Part shown: positions 33,385-43,392 of the stretch, piece after piece | Layout: each line of letters opens with the position of its first letter | How positions within the stretch are numbered: position 1 is the stretch's first letter | NCBI GenBank assembly: GCA_003149345.1 | Contig: QFWI01000009.1 | Span: 35,688 to 99,687 of the forward strand | DNA: 64,000 bases | Direction of reading: 5' to 3' | Origin: Vampirovibrio chlorellavorus | GTDB taxonomy: Bacteria; Cyanobacteriota; Vampirovibrionia; Vampirovibrionales; Vampirovibrionaceae | Position numbers and translations under genes: made by a program | The notes under the pieces: model-generated | Databases searched by the model: none | What the model was told of the DNA's origin: nothing | What the model saw: the letters and a program-made list of their open reading frames with translations, nothing else

Positions 33385-34716
33385 TCACTTATTATCGGCC
33401 TGGAAGTCGATACTATAGTTCACTTTTCCACGTTCTCCATTAAAAGAGCGCATTTTGGTGGTATCAATTTCCAGAGAGAATTTTTCATTTTTGCCATAGG
33501 CTTTTAAAGGCGGTAACACAATCACTTGGGTGCCACCTGGATACAGGGGAAGAATAATATTGGAGGGGTAAGCTGTTCTGGGCGGTGGACCGGTTGTGGG
33601 CATGACCCGAATGTGGCAGTTATTGGCATTAGAGCCCTTGCAATCTTGCAGGGAATTATCCCGCAAATTGGTACGGGGAGAGATGGAACGGAAGTCGAAG
33701 GGGCCATTGAAATAAAGTCGAAAAGCCAAGGCCTGTCTGGGGATGTTGGTAATTATCGGACCACAACTAGTGTTGGTCGGGCCGTTGACATCACAGTTTT
33801 TGATGACCTGATTTTCGGTAAAGTTGTAAACCACAATCTTCTTCAAGGTTAACGGATTTTTATCGCCCGTGTTGTTGGCCTGATGATTGGCTCGCCACAT
33901 GGTGTCAAAATTAATTTCCGAATTGGCGTCCATCCAGCCGTAACCGGGTACAAAGGTGCCCGCCGGTAATTTAATTTTTTGAGGATTTTTATAGAGATGC
34001 TGGCCCACAATTTTATCCGCGGTCACCCCATCCGGGTTTTGCAGCTTCACCTGAGCCACCACAATCACCTGATCCCGCCTTGAGCCAGCCTGGCAGGCTG
34101 CGTCCAGCAGTTTGGAAGCGCCAGCCCCTTCGAATTTATTGACCAGCGCCTTGCCAAACTGTGCGTCCGCATGGCAAATCACCCCTTCGCTCACCACGAT
34201 AAAGGGGTTGAAGATCTTGTTCACACTTAATAAATAAGGATCGTCCTTGTTGGGCTCAGTCTCCGGGAAATAGCTATTCTTTGACTCTCTGGCGCTATCG
34301 CCTCCCAGTACCATGTATCGGTATTTGGCAATCACTCTGTTGTCGTTGCTCAAATCCAGGGAAATTCGCCCGGAAGTGGCATAATAAGCCTTCAGGAAAT
34401 AGGGAATGCCGTCCGAGGAGTCGATATTGCTGTCAAAATTCAGGTAATTGCTGCGAGGCAGCATGCGGGTGGCGATGGCCTCCTGAACCCCCGCTTGGGC
34501 GGCGTAATACGCCTGGGCGTTCTGGGCCGTCAAAATGGCCTGATGGGCGTTCTGCTGGGACATGCTGCCCAGTAAGCCGCCCCCGACCGTCAAGGTGATT
34601 AACAGCACCACGGCAATGGCAATCAGCCCACCCTGACCGACCTCTGCCGCAGAGGCCCGAACCCTGGCAATTCCCAAGCGCTTTAAAGCAAAATAACTAC
34701 TCATAAAAGCCATCAT
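33385..34716 (-). CDS. PilX-like pilus assembly protein
   Basis: An about 443-residue protein. Near residue 27 it has EVGQGGLIAIAVVLLITLTVGGGLLGSM, one membrane helix of the PilX_N type, then QAILTAQNAQAYYAAQAGVQEA, the usual helix after it in type IV pilus minor-pilin/assembly proteins. The rest is a large extracellular domain of Asn/Thr/Tyr-rich beta character with several cysteines. ATG at 34716 has a weak ribosome site; other starts lie nearby. It is divergent from the prepilin-VWA gene at 34975, so the two probably serve the same surface structure. Confidence 0.78.
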   Translation of the reverse strand: MMAFMSSYFALKRLGIARVRASAAEVGQGGLIAIAVVLLITLTVGGGLLGSMSQQNAHQAILTAQNAQAYYAAQAGVQEAIATRMLPRSNYLNFDSNIDSSDGIPYFLKAYYATSGRISLDLSNDNRVIAKYRYMVLGGDSARESKNSYFPETEPNKDDPYLLSVNKIFNPFIVVSEGVICHADAQFGKALVNKFEGAGASKLLDAACQAGSRRDQVIVVAQVKLQNPDGVTADKIVGQHLYKNPQKIKLPAGTFVPGYGWMDANSEINFDTMWRANHQANNTGDKNPLTLKKIVVYNFTENQVIKNCDVNGPTNTSCGPIITNIPRQALAFRLYFNGPFDFRSISPRTNLRDNSLQDCKGSNANNCHIRVMPTTGPPPRTAYPSNIILPLYPGGTQVIVLPPLKAYGKNEKFSLEIDTTKMRSFNGERGKVNYSIDFQADNK

Positions 34717-34847
34717 AAAAAAATGCCCATGGTTCAAAAACCTTCATCTGGTGGATCAAAAGTGATGTGGCCATACGACAAACTGAATCCAGCACAATCC
34801 GGTGTCATTTTGTAGTTATCGGTATGGGATGGGCTAAAGTTTAATGA

Positions 34848-34887
34848 ATTTTACAAAACTTATTTCAGCCTCAAGTTTGTGTAAAAT
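34848..34887. promoter_or_regulatory. inverted repeat between divergent pilus-type genes
   Basis: ATTTTACAAAACTT (34848-34861) and AAGTTTGTGTAAAAT (34873-34887) form an imperfect palindrome. It sits near the middle of the 258 bp divergent region. It looks like an operator for a dimeric regulator or a regulator of both promoters. Confidence 0.55.
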
Positions 34888-34974
34888 TCGCCGATACGTT
34901 GAATTACCACAATAATCTCCCCAACCGCCCAGCAGATAACAACTCAGAAGACAGCAACAGAAGAGTATCGCCCC

Positions 34975-36756
34975 ATGTGCCGACAAAACTTGAATAGCAG
35001 TCTCCGATTGAATGCCCCGACGGGCCTCAGCCTGCTTGAATTGGGATTAGTCATGGCCATTGTGGCGCTGGCGCTGGTGCCCCTGGTGAAATCGATTGGC
35101 GGGCCCATGAGCGCCAGTGGAAAAGGTTCCGCCGCGCAAATGACCGGTTTTAAAAATAAAGAAGGTATTTTGGCCACCAATCTGGCCAACCAGGTTTTAT
35201 CAGGCGATTATTCCAGCTTTCAATGCCTACCCGCTGGCACCAGCAGCTCCTTTACCGTTCCCACCCGCCAACAATCCTACCCGGCTGGCAGTCAAAAATG
35301 CCAATCCGTCCAGGACAGCCTACAGTACCAATGGACAGTCATGCCCATTAACGAGGCCAATAGTGGCAACAAACCGCCGGATGGCTACTCTTTTTTTAAA
35401 GGCGTACTGAACATCTATGATCAGGGGGCATCCTCAACAAACCAGCCGCTGTTGTCCATGCCGGTCAACTTTTACAAGTTTACAGGCGTGGCCAATCAAC
35501 CCCAACAAAAAACGGGGGTCTTAATCGCCCTGGATCGGTCGGGCTCCATGGCCAATGCTGCATCAAAAGAAGGCATGCCGCCCAACATTAATGGCAATCA
35601 ACAAACTCAAAAGTCTCTGAGTTTTGCCCTGCCCTTCTTGTGGTATCGGTACAAGCCGTTCCCCACCCCAGGCACTGATACCGGCTGGGGCTACGACTTT
35701 CCTGCAATCACGGATCCAGTTGCCCAACCCCTGGATATGTGGAACAACAAAACCCTGGATTTGGTAAGCCTGCAAAATATGGCAGGCGCAAACGGAAGCG
35801 ATCCCAATCCGGCCACCCTTTTCAATGAATCCTACCTGGGAAGCAACAACCTGTTCAAGTGCGACATGCCAGCGAACTCCCCAGCCTGGCTGGCCACGTC
35901 CCAGGCATTTGACAATCGCCTGGCCTATATTTTTAACCGGGATTGGGTGCTGGAAGGCGACGCTGAATCTGTGTACGCCCGGCAAAATTATATTGTTCCT
36001 TTCTGCCAGGAAAAGCAAAATCTACAACAATGGTCTCAAGTGGTGAATAATAAACTCTCCCGGTTTGAAGCCGCCAGAACCGCGGCCTTGTCGCTGTTGC
36101 TCAAACTGGAAGAACGATCCAGTGTGGTCAACGCCATTAAAGTCGGCTATTTCCCCTGGGCCTTCGCCCCCGCAAATGGTTATGGGGGGCCACTGCAATC
36201 GGCGGTGGTCAGAACCGATCGACAGGGAAAACCGCACGTTGTATTCGATAAAATTCGTGAAAAAATGCTGTGGCTCAACCGCATGGATCCCGCCAAAAAA
36301 TCAAGTTCCTTCGCGGTGGGCATGGAAGGGGCAACCAATATCTACCTGGCCTTGGCGGAAGCCCGGCAGCAGTTACTGGCGGACACCAGCATCCAGCGAC
36401 GTATTATAGTGCTGATGACTGACGGGGAGCCCGCCCCCAATCAGGCCCCCAATTCTAACGGCCCGTTCGGCTCCGGTGGACTGAGGGATTTTGCCCAAAG
36501 CCAGTTGGGCTGTGGCGCCCCCCAAAACCAGCGGGTTACCCTGTTTACCGTCGGGTTAATCCAGGCCGATGAAGCCTTAATGAACGACATGGCCAATTCG
36601 ACCCCCAATGGACAAGGCTTTTTCGCCAAGGACATTGCCTCGCTGGGGCCTATTTTCGACAGTGTGGCCTATGAAATCCAGAAACTCGCCCTGCTCAGCA
36701 CCGCGGATCGCTACGGCCTGGATCTCTCCAACGACGAAAACACCTGCGGCCAATAA
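34975..36756 (+). CDS. type IV prepilin-like protein fused to a von Willebrand A domain
   Basis: A 593-residue protein. The N-terminus is a classical prepilin: after a short leader, Gly17 is followed by LSLLELGLVMAIVALALV with the key Glu at mature position 5 (Glu22). From about residue 180 a VWA domain has a complete metal site: DRSGS (Asp187, Ser189, Ser191), the Thr in EGATN and the Asp in LMTDGEP. VWA domains bind ligands through a metal ion. A prepilin end with a VWA body would display this at a pilus tip. AGAAGAG lies 9 bases before the ATG. Divergent from the PilX-like gene. Confidence 0.9.
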   Translation: MCRQNLNSSLRLNAPTGLSLLELGLVMAIVALALVPLVKSIGGPMSASGKGSAAQMTGFKNKEGILATNLANQVLSGDYSSFQCLPAGTSSSFTVPTRQQSYPAGSQKCQSVQDSLQYQWTVMPINEANSGNKPPDGYSFFKGVLNIYDQGASSTNQPLLSMPVNFYKFTGVANQPQQKTGVLIALDRSGSMANAASKEGMPPNINGNQQTQKSLSFALPFLWYRYKPFPTPGTDTGWGYDFPAITDPVAQPLDMWNNKTLDLVSLQNMAGANGSDPNPATLFNESYLGSNNLFKCDMPANSPAWLATSQAFDNRLAYIFNRDWVLEGDAESVYARQNYIVPFCQEKQNLQQWSQVVNNKLSRFEAARTAALSLLLKLEERSSVVNAIKVGYFPWAFAPANGYGGPLQSAVVRTDRQGKPHVVFDKIREKMLWLNRMDPAKKSSSFAVGMEGATNIYLALAEARQQLLADTSIQRRIIVLMTDGEPAPNQAPNSNGPFGSGGLRDFAQSQLGCGAPQNQRVTLFTVGLIQADEALMNDMANSTPNGQGFFAKDIASLGPIFDSVAYEIQKLALLSTADRYGLDLSNDENTCGQ

Positions 36757-36799
36757 ATCGAAACACGACAGGCAGCCAATCGGGCACTTTTAAGGCGAT

Positions 36800-37288
36800 T
36801 TAAGACAAAACGAGTTGCTCGGCCTTCAGGCGTTTCAGCAGGTTCACCGTTTCCAGGGCGGCCATGGCGGCATCCACGCCTTTGTTACCCGCTTTGCATC
36901 CGGCCCGTTCAATGGCTTGCTCAATGTTTTCCGTGGTAATCACCCCAAAAATCACCGGAATGCCACTTTTCTGGCCAGCGGCGGCAATGCCCTTGGCCGC
37001 TTCGTTGCACACGTAATCGTAGTGGGTGGTGGCTCCCCGAATCACGCAACCCAGGGTAATAATGGCATCGAACTGCCCGGACAAGGCCAATTTGGAGGCC
37101 ACCAGCGGCAGTTCAAAGGCTCCCGGCACCCAGGCCACCGTCATATCGGCATCGGCCACATCGTGGGCGGTTAAAGCACCGATGGCCCCGCTGAGCAGTT
37201 TCTCGGTAATCACATCGTTAAAACGGGACACCACAATGCCGATCTTCAGGCCGGTGCCGATCAATTTCCCTTCAAACACGTTTGGCAT
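36800..37288 (-). CDS. ribH: 6,7-dimethyl-8-ribityllumazine synthase
   Basis: A 162-residue protein that joins the ribulose-derived and pyrimidine substrates to make lumazine, the precursor of riboflavin. Motifs: [29 protein letters not shown], the phosphate-binding [21 protein letters not shown] with the catalytic His, and IFGVITTE. The length is normal. AAAGGA precedes the ATG. It is the last gene of ribE-ribBA-ribH, 48 bp after ribBA. Its left end faces the prepilin-VWA gene. Confidence 0.97.
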   Translation of the reverse strand: MPNVFEGKLIGTGLKIGIVVSRFNDVITEKLLSGAIGALTAHDVADADMTVAWVPGAFELPLVASKLALSGQFDAIITLGCVIRGATTHYDYVCNEAAKGIAAAGQKSGIPVIFGVITTENIEQAIERAGCKAGNKGVDAAMAALETVNLLKRLKAEQLVLS

Positions 37289-37336
37289 AGCGTTAGTCCT
37301 TTTGCGTTCAGCGGTTTTTATTTCGTCGGATACTTT

Positions 37337-38641
37337 TTATTCCGGGTTAAGGGTGTTGGCGGCAGAGCCGAAGTCCAGCCAGTGGCCCAACTTTTCCTGC
37401 TTGGTTTTTAAGTATTGCTGATTGTGGCTGTGCGGGACGCTGGGAATGGGAACGCGATCCACGATTTCCAGCCCATAGCCATCCAATCCCCGGATTTTGC
37501 GAGGGTTATTGGTCAGCAGCTTGAAAGACTGAATGCCCAAATCCAGCAGAATTTGAGCCCCCACCCCGTAGTTGCGTAAATCGGCGGAAAAGCCCATTTC
37601 CAGATTGGCCTCCACCGTATCCAGCCCTTTTTCCTGCAAAGCATAAGCCTTGATTTTATTGAGCAGGCCAATGCCCCGGCCCTCATGGCTGCGCATGTAA
37701 ACCAAAGCGCCTTTGCCATGGGCCTCAATGGCGGCCATGGCCGCATGCAACTGATCCCCACAGTCACAACGCAGGCTGCCCAGCACATCTCCGGTCAGGC
37801 ATTCGCTATGCACCCGCACCAGCGGTAGTTCCTCGTCGGCGGCGATTTCGCCGGCCTGGCTGACATCGCCCTTGACCAGGGCCAGATGCTCGGAGCCATC
37901 AATGTGATTGCGATAGGCATACACTTTAAAATCACCGTAGCGGGTGGGCATTTCCGCCACCGCCTCCCGGGTGACCATGCTTTCCTTGCGCAGGCGGTAA
38001 TTGATCAGCTGGGCCACTGTAATAAATTTCATGTTCAGCCGCCGGGCGATTTCGGCCAGCTCGTTGCGACGGGCCATGGTGCCGTCCGGGTTCAAAATCT
38101 CGCAAATGACCCCAGCCGGTTGCAAGCCAGCCAGGCGGGCCAGATCCACGCTGGCCTCGGTTTGGCCCACCCGTTCCAGCACACCGCCGGGACGGGCCCG
38201 CAAGGGGAAAATATGCCCCGGTCGGCGCAGATCAGAGGGGGTTGCATCCGGGGCCACGGCCACCTGAATGGTCACGGCCCGATCACTGGCGGAAATGCCG
38301 GTGGTTACCCCATATTTGGTGGAAGCGTCGATACTGACCGTAAAGGCGGTGCCCAAAGGATCCTGGGTGGGGGAAATCATCTGGCTCAAAGCCAGCTTGT
38401 CGCAGGTTTCCGGGGTCAGGGTCAGGCAAATCAGGCCCCGACCCTCGGCGGCCATTAAATTGATGATGTCCGGGGTGATTTTTTCGGCGGCGCAAATGAA
38501 ATCGCCCTCGTTTTCCCGATCCTCATCATCGGCCACAATGACCACTTCCCCGTTGCGGATGGCCTCAATGGCCTCTTCCACAGTGCTAAAAATACTGTGG
38601 CTGTCATCGGATGGCAGCAGGTCGGTATGGGGGTCTGTCAT
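37337..38641 (-). CDS. ribBA: bifunctional DHBP synthase / GTP cyclohydrolase II
   Basis: A 434-residue fusion. The N-terminal 3,4-dihydroxy-2-butanone 4-phosphate synthase has [18 protein letters not shown]. The C-terminal GTP cyclohydrolase II has the zinc motif [15 protein letters not shown] (about residues 280-292) and [17 protein letters not shown]. It makes two starting compounds for riboflavin. AAGGAG precedes the ATG at 38641. It lies 62 bp after ribE on the same strand. The length is typical of a fusion. Confidence 0.97.
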   Translation of the reverse strand: MTDPHTDLLPSDDSHSIFSTVEEAIEAIRNGEVVIVADDEDRENEGDFICAAEKITPDIINLMAAEGRGLICLTLTPETCDKLALSQMISPTQDPLGTAFTVSIDASTKYGVTTGISASDRAVTIQVAVAPDATPSDLRRPGHIFPLRARPGGVLERVGQTEASVDLARLAGLQPAGVICEILNPDGTMARRNELAEIARRLNMKFITVAQLINYRLRKESMVTREAVAEMPTRYGDFKVYAYRNHIDGSEHLALVKGDVSQAGEIAADEELPLVRVHSECLTGDVLGSLRCDCGDQLHAAMAAIEAHGKGALVYMRSHEGRGIGLLNKIKAYALQEKGLDTVEANLEMGFSADLRNYGVGAQILLDLGIQSFKLLTNNPRKIRGLDGYGLEIVDRVPIPSVPHSHNQQYLKTKQEKLGHWLDFGSAANTLNPE

Positions 38642-38703
38642 GCGGGCACTCCTTAAGCGGCACCGGGAACCGGCAGCGGGGCCGGATCACGAGGGAGGAA
38701 CAG

Positions 38704-39504
38704 TTATTCAGGATCGTGGTTAAACCAGCTGCCCGTGTGAATTTGAGCGGTGGCGGGCGGCTTGCGGGTTAAGCCAATGGAATTCATGGCCGGGGCCAAC
38801 GACGGCGCATCAATGGAGATGCTCTCTTCCACGGTGGCGTGAGTGGGGTACACCGAGGTCAACTCAGGCTGTAATGCCTCTGGTGTGGCGCAGTATGGGT
38901 TTTCTCCGCCCGCTTGGCCACGCATGAGGCGTTGCACGTATTTGCCCAATAAATCAGTCTCGATATTCACCATATCACCGGGCTGGTAATCGCCCAGGCT
39001 GGTATGAGACAAGGTATGGGGAATGATGGCCACCGAAAAGCGATGGTCGCTCACGGTGTTCACGGTCAGGCTGATGCCCAGTATCGCCACAGATCCCTTG
39101 GGCACCAGCAGGGCGGCCATGGCCTCAGACGGCACTTCAAAGGTGTACACGATGCTGTTGCCCTGCGGCTCTCGGGAGACAACCCGGGCCAGCCCGTCCA
39201 CGTGTCCAGTCACGTAATGGCCACCGATGCGGCTGCTGGGGGTGAGGGGACGCTCCAGATTAACCCGCTTGCCGGGCTGAAACGTGGAGAAATTGGTTTT
39301 GGACAGGCTTTCCGGGGAAGATTCAAAGGTAAAGCTATTCTCATCAAAGGCGATGACGGTCATGCAGGCCCCGTCCACGGCAATGCTGTCACCGAGTGCG
39401 ATGGTTTCCAGAACGCGCTGAGCTTGCACCCGGATGCGGCTACCTGCGGCATTGGCTTCCACCTGGGCAATCCGGCCCACTTCTTCAATCAGTCCTGTGA
39501 ACAT
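38704..39504 (-). CDS. ribE: riboflavin synthase alpha chain
   Basis: A 266-residue protein of two similar beta-barrel halves. The first begins [12 protein letters not shown] and contains [11 protein letters not shown]. The second contains GHVDGLARV and SLTVNTVSD. It dismutates two lumazine molecules to riboflavin. The C-terminus has about 65 extra residues beyond the usual end (after YVQRLM), rich in Ser/Thr/Pro and without a recognised domain. It is the first gene of the cluster. I saw no FMN riboswitch in the upstream 180 bp. ribD is not present in the window. Confidence 0.96.
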   Translation of the reverse strand: MFTGLIEEVGRIAQVEANAAGSRIRVQAQRVLETIALGDSIAVDGACMTVIAFDENSFTFESSPESLSKTNFSTFQPGKRVNLERPLTPSSRIGGHYVTGHVDGLARVVSREPQGNSIVYTFEVPSEAMAALLVPKGSVAILGISLTVNTVSDHRFSVAIIPHTLSHTSLGDYQPGDMVNIETDLLGKYVQRLMRGQAGGENPYCATPEALQPELTSVYPTHATVEESISIDAPSLAPAMNSIGLTRKPPATAQIHTGSWFNHDPE

Positions 39505-39685
39505 GGGGATGGATCTCTTTCACGGCAGTTCTTATTTACGGCGGTTCTTCAGTTTTCCCTTGACCACTATTGTAATGAAAACAAACCCGAACCGATACCG
39601 GAATTTTCTCTCACAAGCACTTTGATCATTGAGTAAACCCATCTGCCAAGCAATCCCCTGAAGATGAACAGGGCCTTTGCGCCCC

Positions 39686-41986
39686 CTAGGGAAGGGTCTT
39701 GACCCGCTCCCGGGCGTACTTCACAAAATCATCCTCGTTGCTACCGGACAAGGCCAAAAAGCGCTCAAAGGCGGTTTTAGCGCCGGGGGTGTCCTTGGCC
39801 GTATCCAGGGCTACGCCCAACGCGTAGTAGGCATCGGTAAAGTCGGGGTTGTACTGAATGGCCTGCCGATAACTCTGAGCGGCCAGTGACGGCTTCTTCT
39901 GCCCATCCAGAATCAGACCCTTGTAATAGTGGGCCATGGCGTCCTGATTGTTCTTGGCCAAGGCCTGATTAACCAGGGTCAAGGCCTGTGGATAACGTTG
40001 CTGGTTGTAGGCTTCAATGGCCTTTTCCAGATCCTGGGAGGCGGCCTGTTGCTCAATGGAGGCCAGGGCCTGCTTGGCTTCCGCATAGCCGGGCTTCAGG
40101 CTCAAAGCCTTCTGGTAAGCCGCCTGAGCCTTGGCTAAATCCTTTTTCTGGTGATAGGCCGTGCCTAAATAATAAGCGTAATCCGGCTCCTTGGCATCCT
40201 TGGCCATGGCCTTCTGGTACTCGGCAATGGCCGCATCCAAATCGCCAGCGGATTGCAGGCTGATACCGTAAGCGGCGTGAATTTCGGGCGTATCGTCAAA
40301 ACTCAGGGCTTTCTGGAAGAGCGGTAACGCCTCTCGGGCCTTGCCTTGCTGTTGCAACTGCACGGCCTGTTGATAGGCCTCGTATCCCAACCCTTGGCGG
40401 GCCGACTGGGCCAATTGCTTAAACGTCTCGTTGCCTGGGTCTAGGGCCTGAGCCTTCTGGAAAGCGTCCGCGCTGAGATCGGGCTTGCCCTGGGTCTGGT
40501 ATATGGCCCCTAAATTGGCCCAGGTACCGGCCAGCTTGGGATCCAGTTTGAGCGCCCGCTGATAAAAGGACACGGCGTTGTCCAAATCTTTGCGGTTATG
40601 AAACTCTTCCCCAATCTGCGCTTGCACCGTGGCGTTGCCAGGAAAGCGATCGGCGTATTGCTTCAACCCGGCGGCCACACGGGCTGGATCACTTTGTTGC
40701 TTGATGAGGGTCAGCAGTTTTTCCTGAGCCGGTGCGTAGTTGGGATCGATGACCAGCACCTGATTGTACCCCTGGATGGCCCCGTCGACGTTACCGGACT
40801 CCTGGAACACGGTGGCCTTGTAAAAGCTGGCTAATAAATTGCGGGGATCCACCTGCAAGACGGTGTTGTAAGCGCTTAAGGCCTTTTGATAATCCTTTTG
40901 CTGCTGAAACAGGGTGCCCATGTTCAGGCGAATCATCTTCTTCACCTCAAAGGGGGTGTTGCGATCCATCTCCGCAAAATGCTCGGCGGCGTTGTACTGC
41001 TGATACGCTTGCTCGAACATCTTCTTTTTCTGGAAGACACTGCCCAGGTTGGCATGGCCCAACACGCTGTTGGGGTTGAATTTAATCTCGTTCTGCCAGA
41101 TTTTCTCCAGCATGTTCAGGGCGCTGACATTGGTGGGGTCGATGGTCAGGGCCTTGTCAAAGTTGACCACGGCCTTGTCAATTTCCCCCGTTTTATATTG
41201 GGCATTGCCCAACTGCACCAGCGTATCCGCCTGGGAAATCCCTGCGGCGGCCCTGGCTCCACCGGGACTGGACACATCATTGACCACCACGGCATAGTAT
41301 TTTTTGGATTTTTCCGGCAGATTCACCACCGTGAACAAATCGCCCAGGGCCTTGGCCGCTACCGGATCCTTCTTGTCCAGCTCCAGGGTCAGTTCGTATT
41401 CCACAATGGCTTCCGGGAATTTACCCTGCAAACGCAGTTGCTTGGCCATTTCCAGGTGCTTGTTTTTGTCCCCGCCGTTAATACCCAGGTTGCGATAGGC
41501 GATGTTCAGGTTTTCTCTGGCCACTTGCCGGTTTTTTTCGTGCAGGGGCTTGCGCTCGGCTCCTTCCGGCCAAGCGGAACTCAGGTAAAAATGGGCCTTG
41601 CGAAAATCATTCAGGGCGTTTTGGTCTTGCCGCAACTTATCGTGATAATAATTGCCCCGCTTGATGTAAACCACGGCCAGATTGTTATACACCACCGGCA
41701 GGCTGGGCTCCGGGGCCACGGTCAAAGCCCGCTCAAAGGCTTCAATGGCCTGGGTTAACTGGCCCTTATTAAAGGCATTGCTGCCCTGCTGGGAAAACTG
41801 GGCGTACTCATCCAGATTGCCGGTGCTGCTGTAGTCATCCGGCGGAGTATAGGAGGGCGGCACAGCAGGCTGGGCGAAGGCTCCACCCGAAGCGGACAGC
41901 AGGCCCCCCCCCGTAATGGCGGCCAACAGGGCCAGACACAGCAGACGCTTGGCCACAGCGGGAGTTCGTACAAAGAACATAATCAT
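39686..41986 (-). CDS. secreted TPR-repeat protein
   Basis: About 766 residues. A hydrophobic stretch (LLCLALLAAITGGG) with a likely cleavage site at AFA-QP indicates export or envelope location. About fifteen tetratricopeptide repeats of 34 residues follow, such as NNLAVVYIKRGNYYHDKL, GDLFTVVNLPEKSKKYY and WANLGAIYQTQGKPDLSA. TPR solenoids are protein-binding scaffolds. No catalytic domain is present. ATG at 41986 with GAGAGG 9 bases upstream is preferred to a TTG at 42034. It could be part of an envelope or secretion complex; no partner is adjacent. Confidence 0.87.
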   Translation of the reverse strand: MIMFFVRTPAVAKRLLCLALLAAITGGGLLSASGGAFAQPAVPPSYTPPDDYSSTGNLDEYAQFSQQGSNAFNKGQLTQAIEAFERALTVAPEPSLPVVYNNLAVVYIKRGNYYHDKLRQDQNALNDFRKAHFYLSSAWPEGAERKPLHEKNRQVARENLNIAYRNLGINGGDKNKHLEMAKQLRLQGKFPEAIVEYELTLELDKKDPVAAKALGDLFTVVNLPEKSKKYYAVVVNDVSSPGGARAAAGISQADTLVQLGNAQYKTGEIDKAVVNFDKALTIDPTNVSALNMLEKIWQNEIKFNPNSVLGHANLGSVFQKKKMFEQAYQQYNAAEHFAEMDRNTPFEVKKMIRLNMGTLFQQQKDYQKALSAYNTVLQVDPRNLLASFYKATVFQESGNVDGAIQGYNQVLVIDPNYAPAQEKLLTLIKQQSDPARVAAGLKQYADRFPGNATVQAQIGEEFHNRKDLDNAVSFYQRALKLDPKLAGTWANLGAIYQTQGKPDLSADAFQKAQALDPGNETFKQLAQSARQGLGYEAYQQAVQLQQQGKAREALPLFQKALSFDDTPEIHAAYGISLQSAGDLDAAIAEYQKAMAKDAKEPDYAYYLGTAYHQKKDLAKAQAAYQKALSLKPGYAEAKQALASIEQQAASQDLEKAIEAYNQQRYPQALTLVNQALAKNNQDAMAHYYKGLILDGQKKPSLAAQSYRQAIQYNPDFTDAYYALGVALDTAKDTPGAKTAFERFLALSGSNEDDFVKYARERVKTLP

Positions 41987-42162
41987 CAAACGCAGCCTCT
42001 CTAACAGGACAAGCCAGCCGAAACAATGGGACAAAGCCTATTATATAACAGCGGGGCCCTTCCCATCATTGTCCATCAGGACAAGCCTGCCCCATCGGGG
42101 TTCAGAAAACGAGCGACCCTTGCATCCATCCTGGATGCCTGACGCCTGGGGCATCGCTCCGC

Positions 42163-42489
42163 TCAGTGTCCCTGATCCGTGCCCGACACCGACAACAGGG
42201 CTTCCACCTGATGGGCCAAGGTCACGTCCAGCGGGCTAACCCCGTTGATGGTATGCGTCCAGTAGCGAATGATCAGGGTTTTCCAGTTCAGTTGCAAGTC
42301 AGGGTGATGATCGGCGGCCTCGGCATGGCGGGCCACCGCGTTCAGGGTTTCCAGCGCCTGCAAATAATTGGCCCCCTCATAAACCCGCTGCAAGGCATTC
42401 TGGTGAAACTGCCACTGGGGCAACTCACGCAAGGCCGCTTCAATTTCAGTGGGGCTTAACGCCTGGGTGGTATTGGGGGGAGAGGTCAT
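42163..42489 (-). CDS. phhB: pterin-4a-carbinolamine dehydratase
   Basis: A 108-residue protein with the family signature AEAADHHPDLQLNWKTLIIRY; the tandem His is catalytic. It dehydrates the 4a-hydroxy-pterin made by aromatic amino acid hydroxylases, and may act in other pterin steps. ATG at 42489 has AAGGAG 7 bases upstream. No hydroxylase gene is nearby, so the physiological role here is open. It stands alone, with a structured repeat (42519-42663) just upstream of its start. Confidence 0.92.
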   Translation of the reverse strand: MTSPPNTTQALSPTEIEAALRELPQWQFHQNALQRVYEGANYLQALETLNAVARHAEAADHHPDLQLNWKTLIIRYWTHTINGVSPLDVTLAHQVEALLSVSGTDQGH

Positions 42490-42518
42490 GGACAAGCTCC
42501 TTATCTGCCGATTTATAG

Positions 42519-42663
42519 GGGTGAGGCTGCCTTCAAAGCGCGTTTGTAACTGTTTGAGTACAGCGAGTTATAAAAGAGTACTGGGCCGCTTGGCCAGAGG
42601 CAATGCATTGTTTGTCTGAGCTGCACGCGGTTTTAGAAACGTGTTCTGAAGGCAGCCTCACCC
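42519..42663. repeat. structured inverted-repeat element, family A copy 2
   Basis: Perfect 17 bp terminal arms: 42519-42535 (GGGTGAGGCTGCCTTCA) against 42647-42663. Core blocks CGTTTGTAACTGTTTGAG and GTTTTAGAAACG match those of 20561-20693, while the arms do not. It lies between the pterin dehydratase and the gene at 42694. Confidence 0.85.
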
Positions 42664-42693
42664 ATAGCGAGTATCCCGCTAGGTAGTCTACCG

Positions 42694-43392
42694 CTAGAAA
42701 TTTTCTAGGGCCTTGTAGGCAGAGGCCCGTACATCGTAACGAAAAACCTGCAACGTTTCCGAGCCCGCCTTCAGGGCAATATCGGCCCAGCCCCGGTTGC
42801 GGGTGGGCAGCAAGGCAATTTGACGCCCTCGGCCAAAGAAAATTTCCCGACCGTTTTTCACAATGGAAATATCCAGCAAGCCATCGGACTGCTTGGCGTT
42901 CTGGATAATCTCCTCGCTGATGCCGTCCTGATCCAGATCCACCTGTCGCACGGCGAAGGGGTTTTCTTCCCGATCAGAAGCGGGGTTCCCCCCGGGCACC
43001 GGCGGGGCGGAACTGGCCACCACCACTTCTCGGGGGATGGGTACCGGGCGGGCCACTTTTTCCAGTTGAACCGGATTTTTCAAATCAATGCGGGGACTGT
43101 CGGCTTCCTTCTTTTCCACTGATACCGATTGAGCCGAGGTGTCTGCATCCCGCAAATCCTCGTCCAGCGGCTCCAAAAACCGCTCGGAAGTCCCTTCGTT
43201 TCGACCGCCGGAACCCAGAATGCGGGCAAACACGTTCACCTTGGCCCCTGGTTGTAAAATACGGGTTTCCCCGGTCAGGTTGTCGTGCTCGTAGCGCACC
43301 CCGGGTTTATCCTCGCTCGACCAGGTATCAAAACGAAAATACAACTGGTACATCACCGCCATGGCCACCAAAATTCCAATCAGCATGGGCAT
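42694..43392 (-). CDS. membrane-anchored hypothetical protein
   Basis: A 232-residue protein with an N-terminal membrane segment (MLIGILVAMAVMYQLYF), a charged middle region (NEGTSERFLEPLDEDLRD), and a C-terminal part with VDLDQDGISEEII, a calcium-type FG-GAP/dockerin-like loop, then NGREIFFGRGRQI. The last third may fold as a beta-propeller blade. No known family is recognised. The ATG at 43392 has GAGAGG 9 bases upstream. It lies divergent from the cytochrome at 43646. Confidence 0.7.
   Translation of the reverse strand: MPMLIGILVAMAVMYQLYFRFDTWSSEDKPGVRYEHDNLTGETRILQPGAKVNVFARILGSGGRNEGTSERFLEPLDEDLRDADTSAQSVSVEKKEADSPRIDLKNPVQLEKVARPVPIPREVVVASSAPPVPGGNPASDREENPFAVRQVDLDQDGISEEIIQNAKQSDGLLDISIVKNGREIFFGRGRQIALLPTRNRGWADIALKAGSETLQVFRYDVRASAYKALENF

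Noticed and set aside
39505..39685. FMN riboswitch upstream of ribE
   Set aside because: None of the conserved RFN sequence blocks is visible on the minus strand.
40886..41758. 290-codon plus-strand open frame
   Set aside because: Antisense to the TPR protein, whose repeat pattern is clear on the minus strand.
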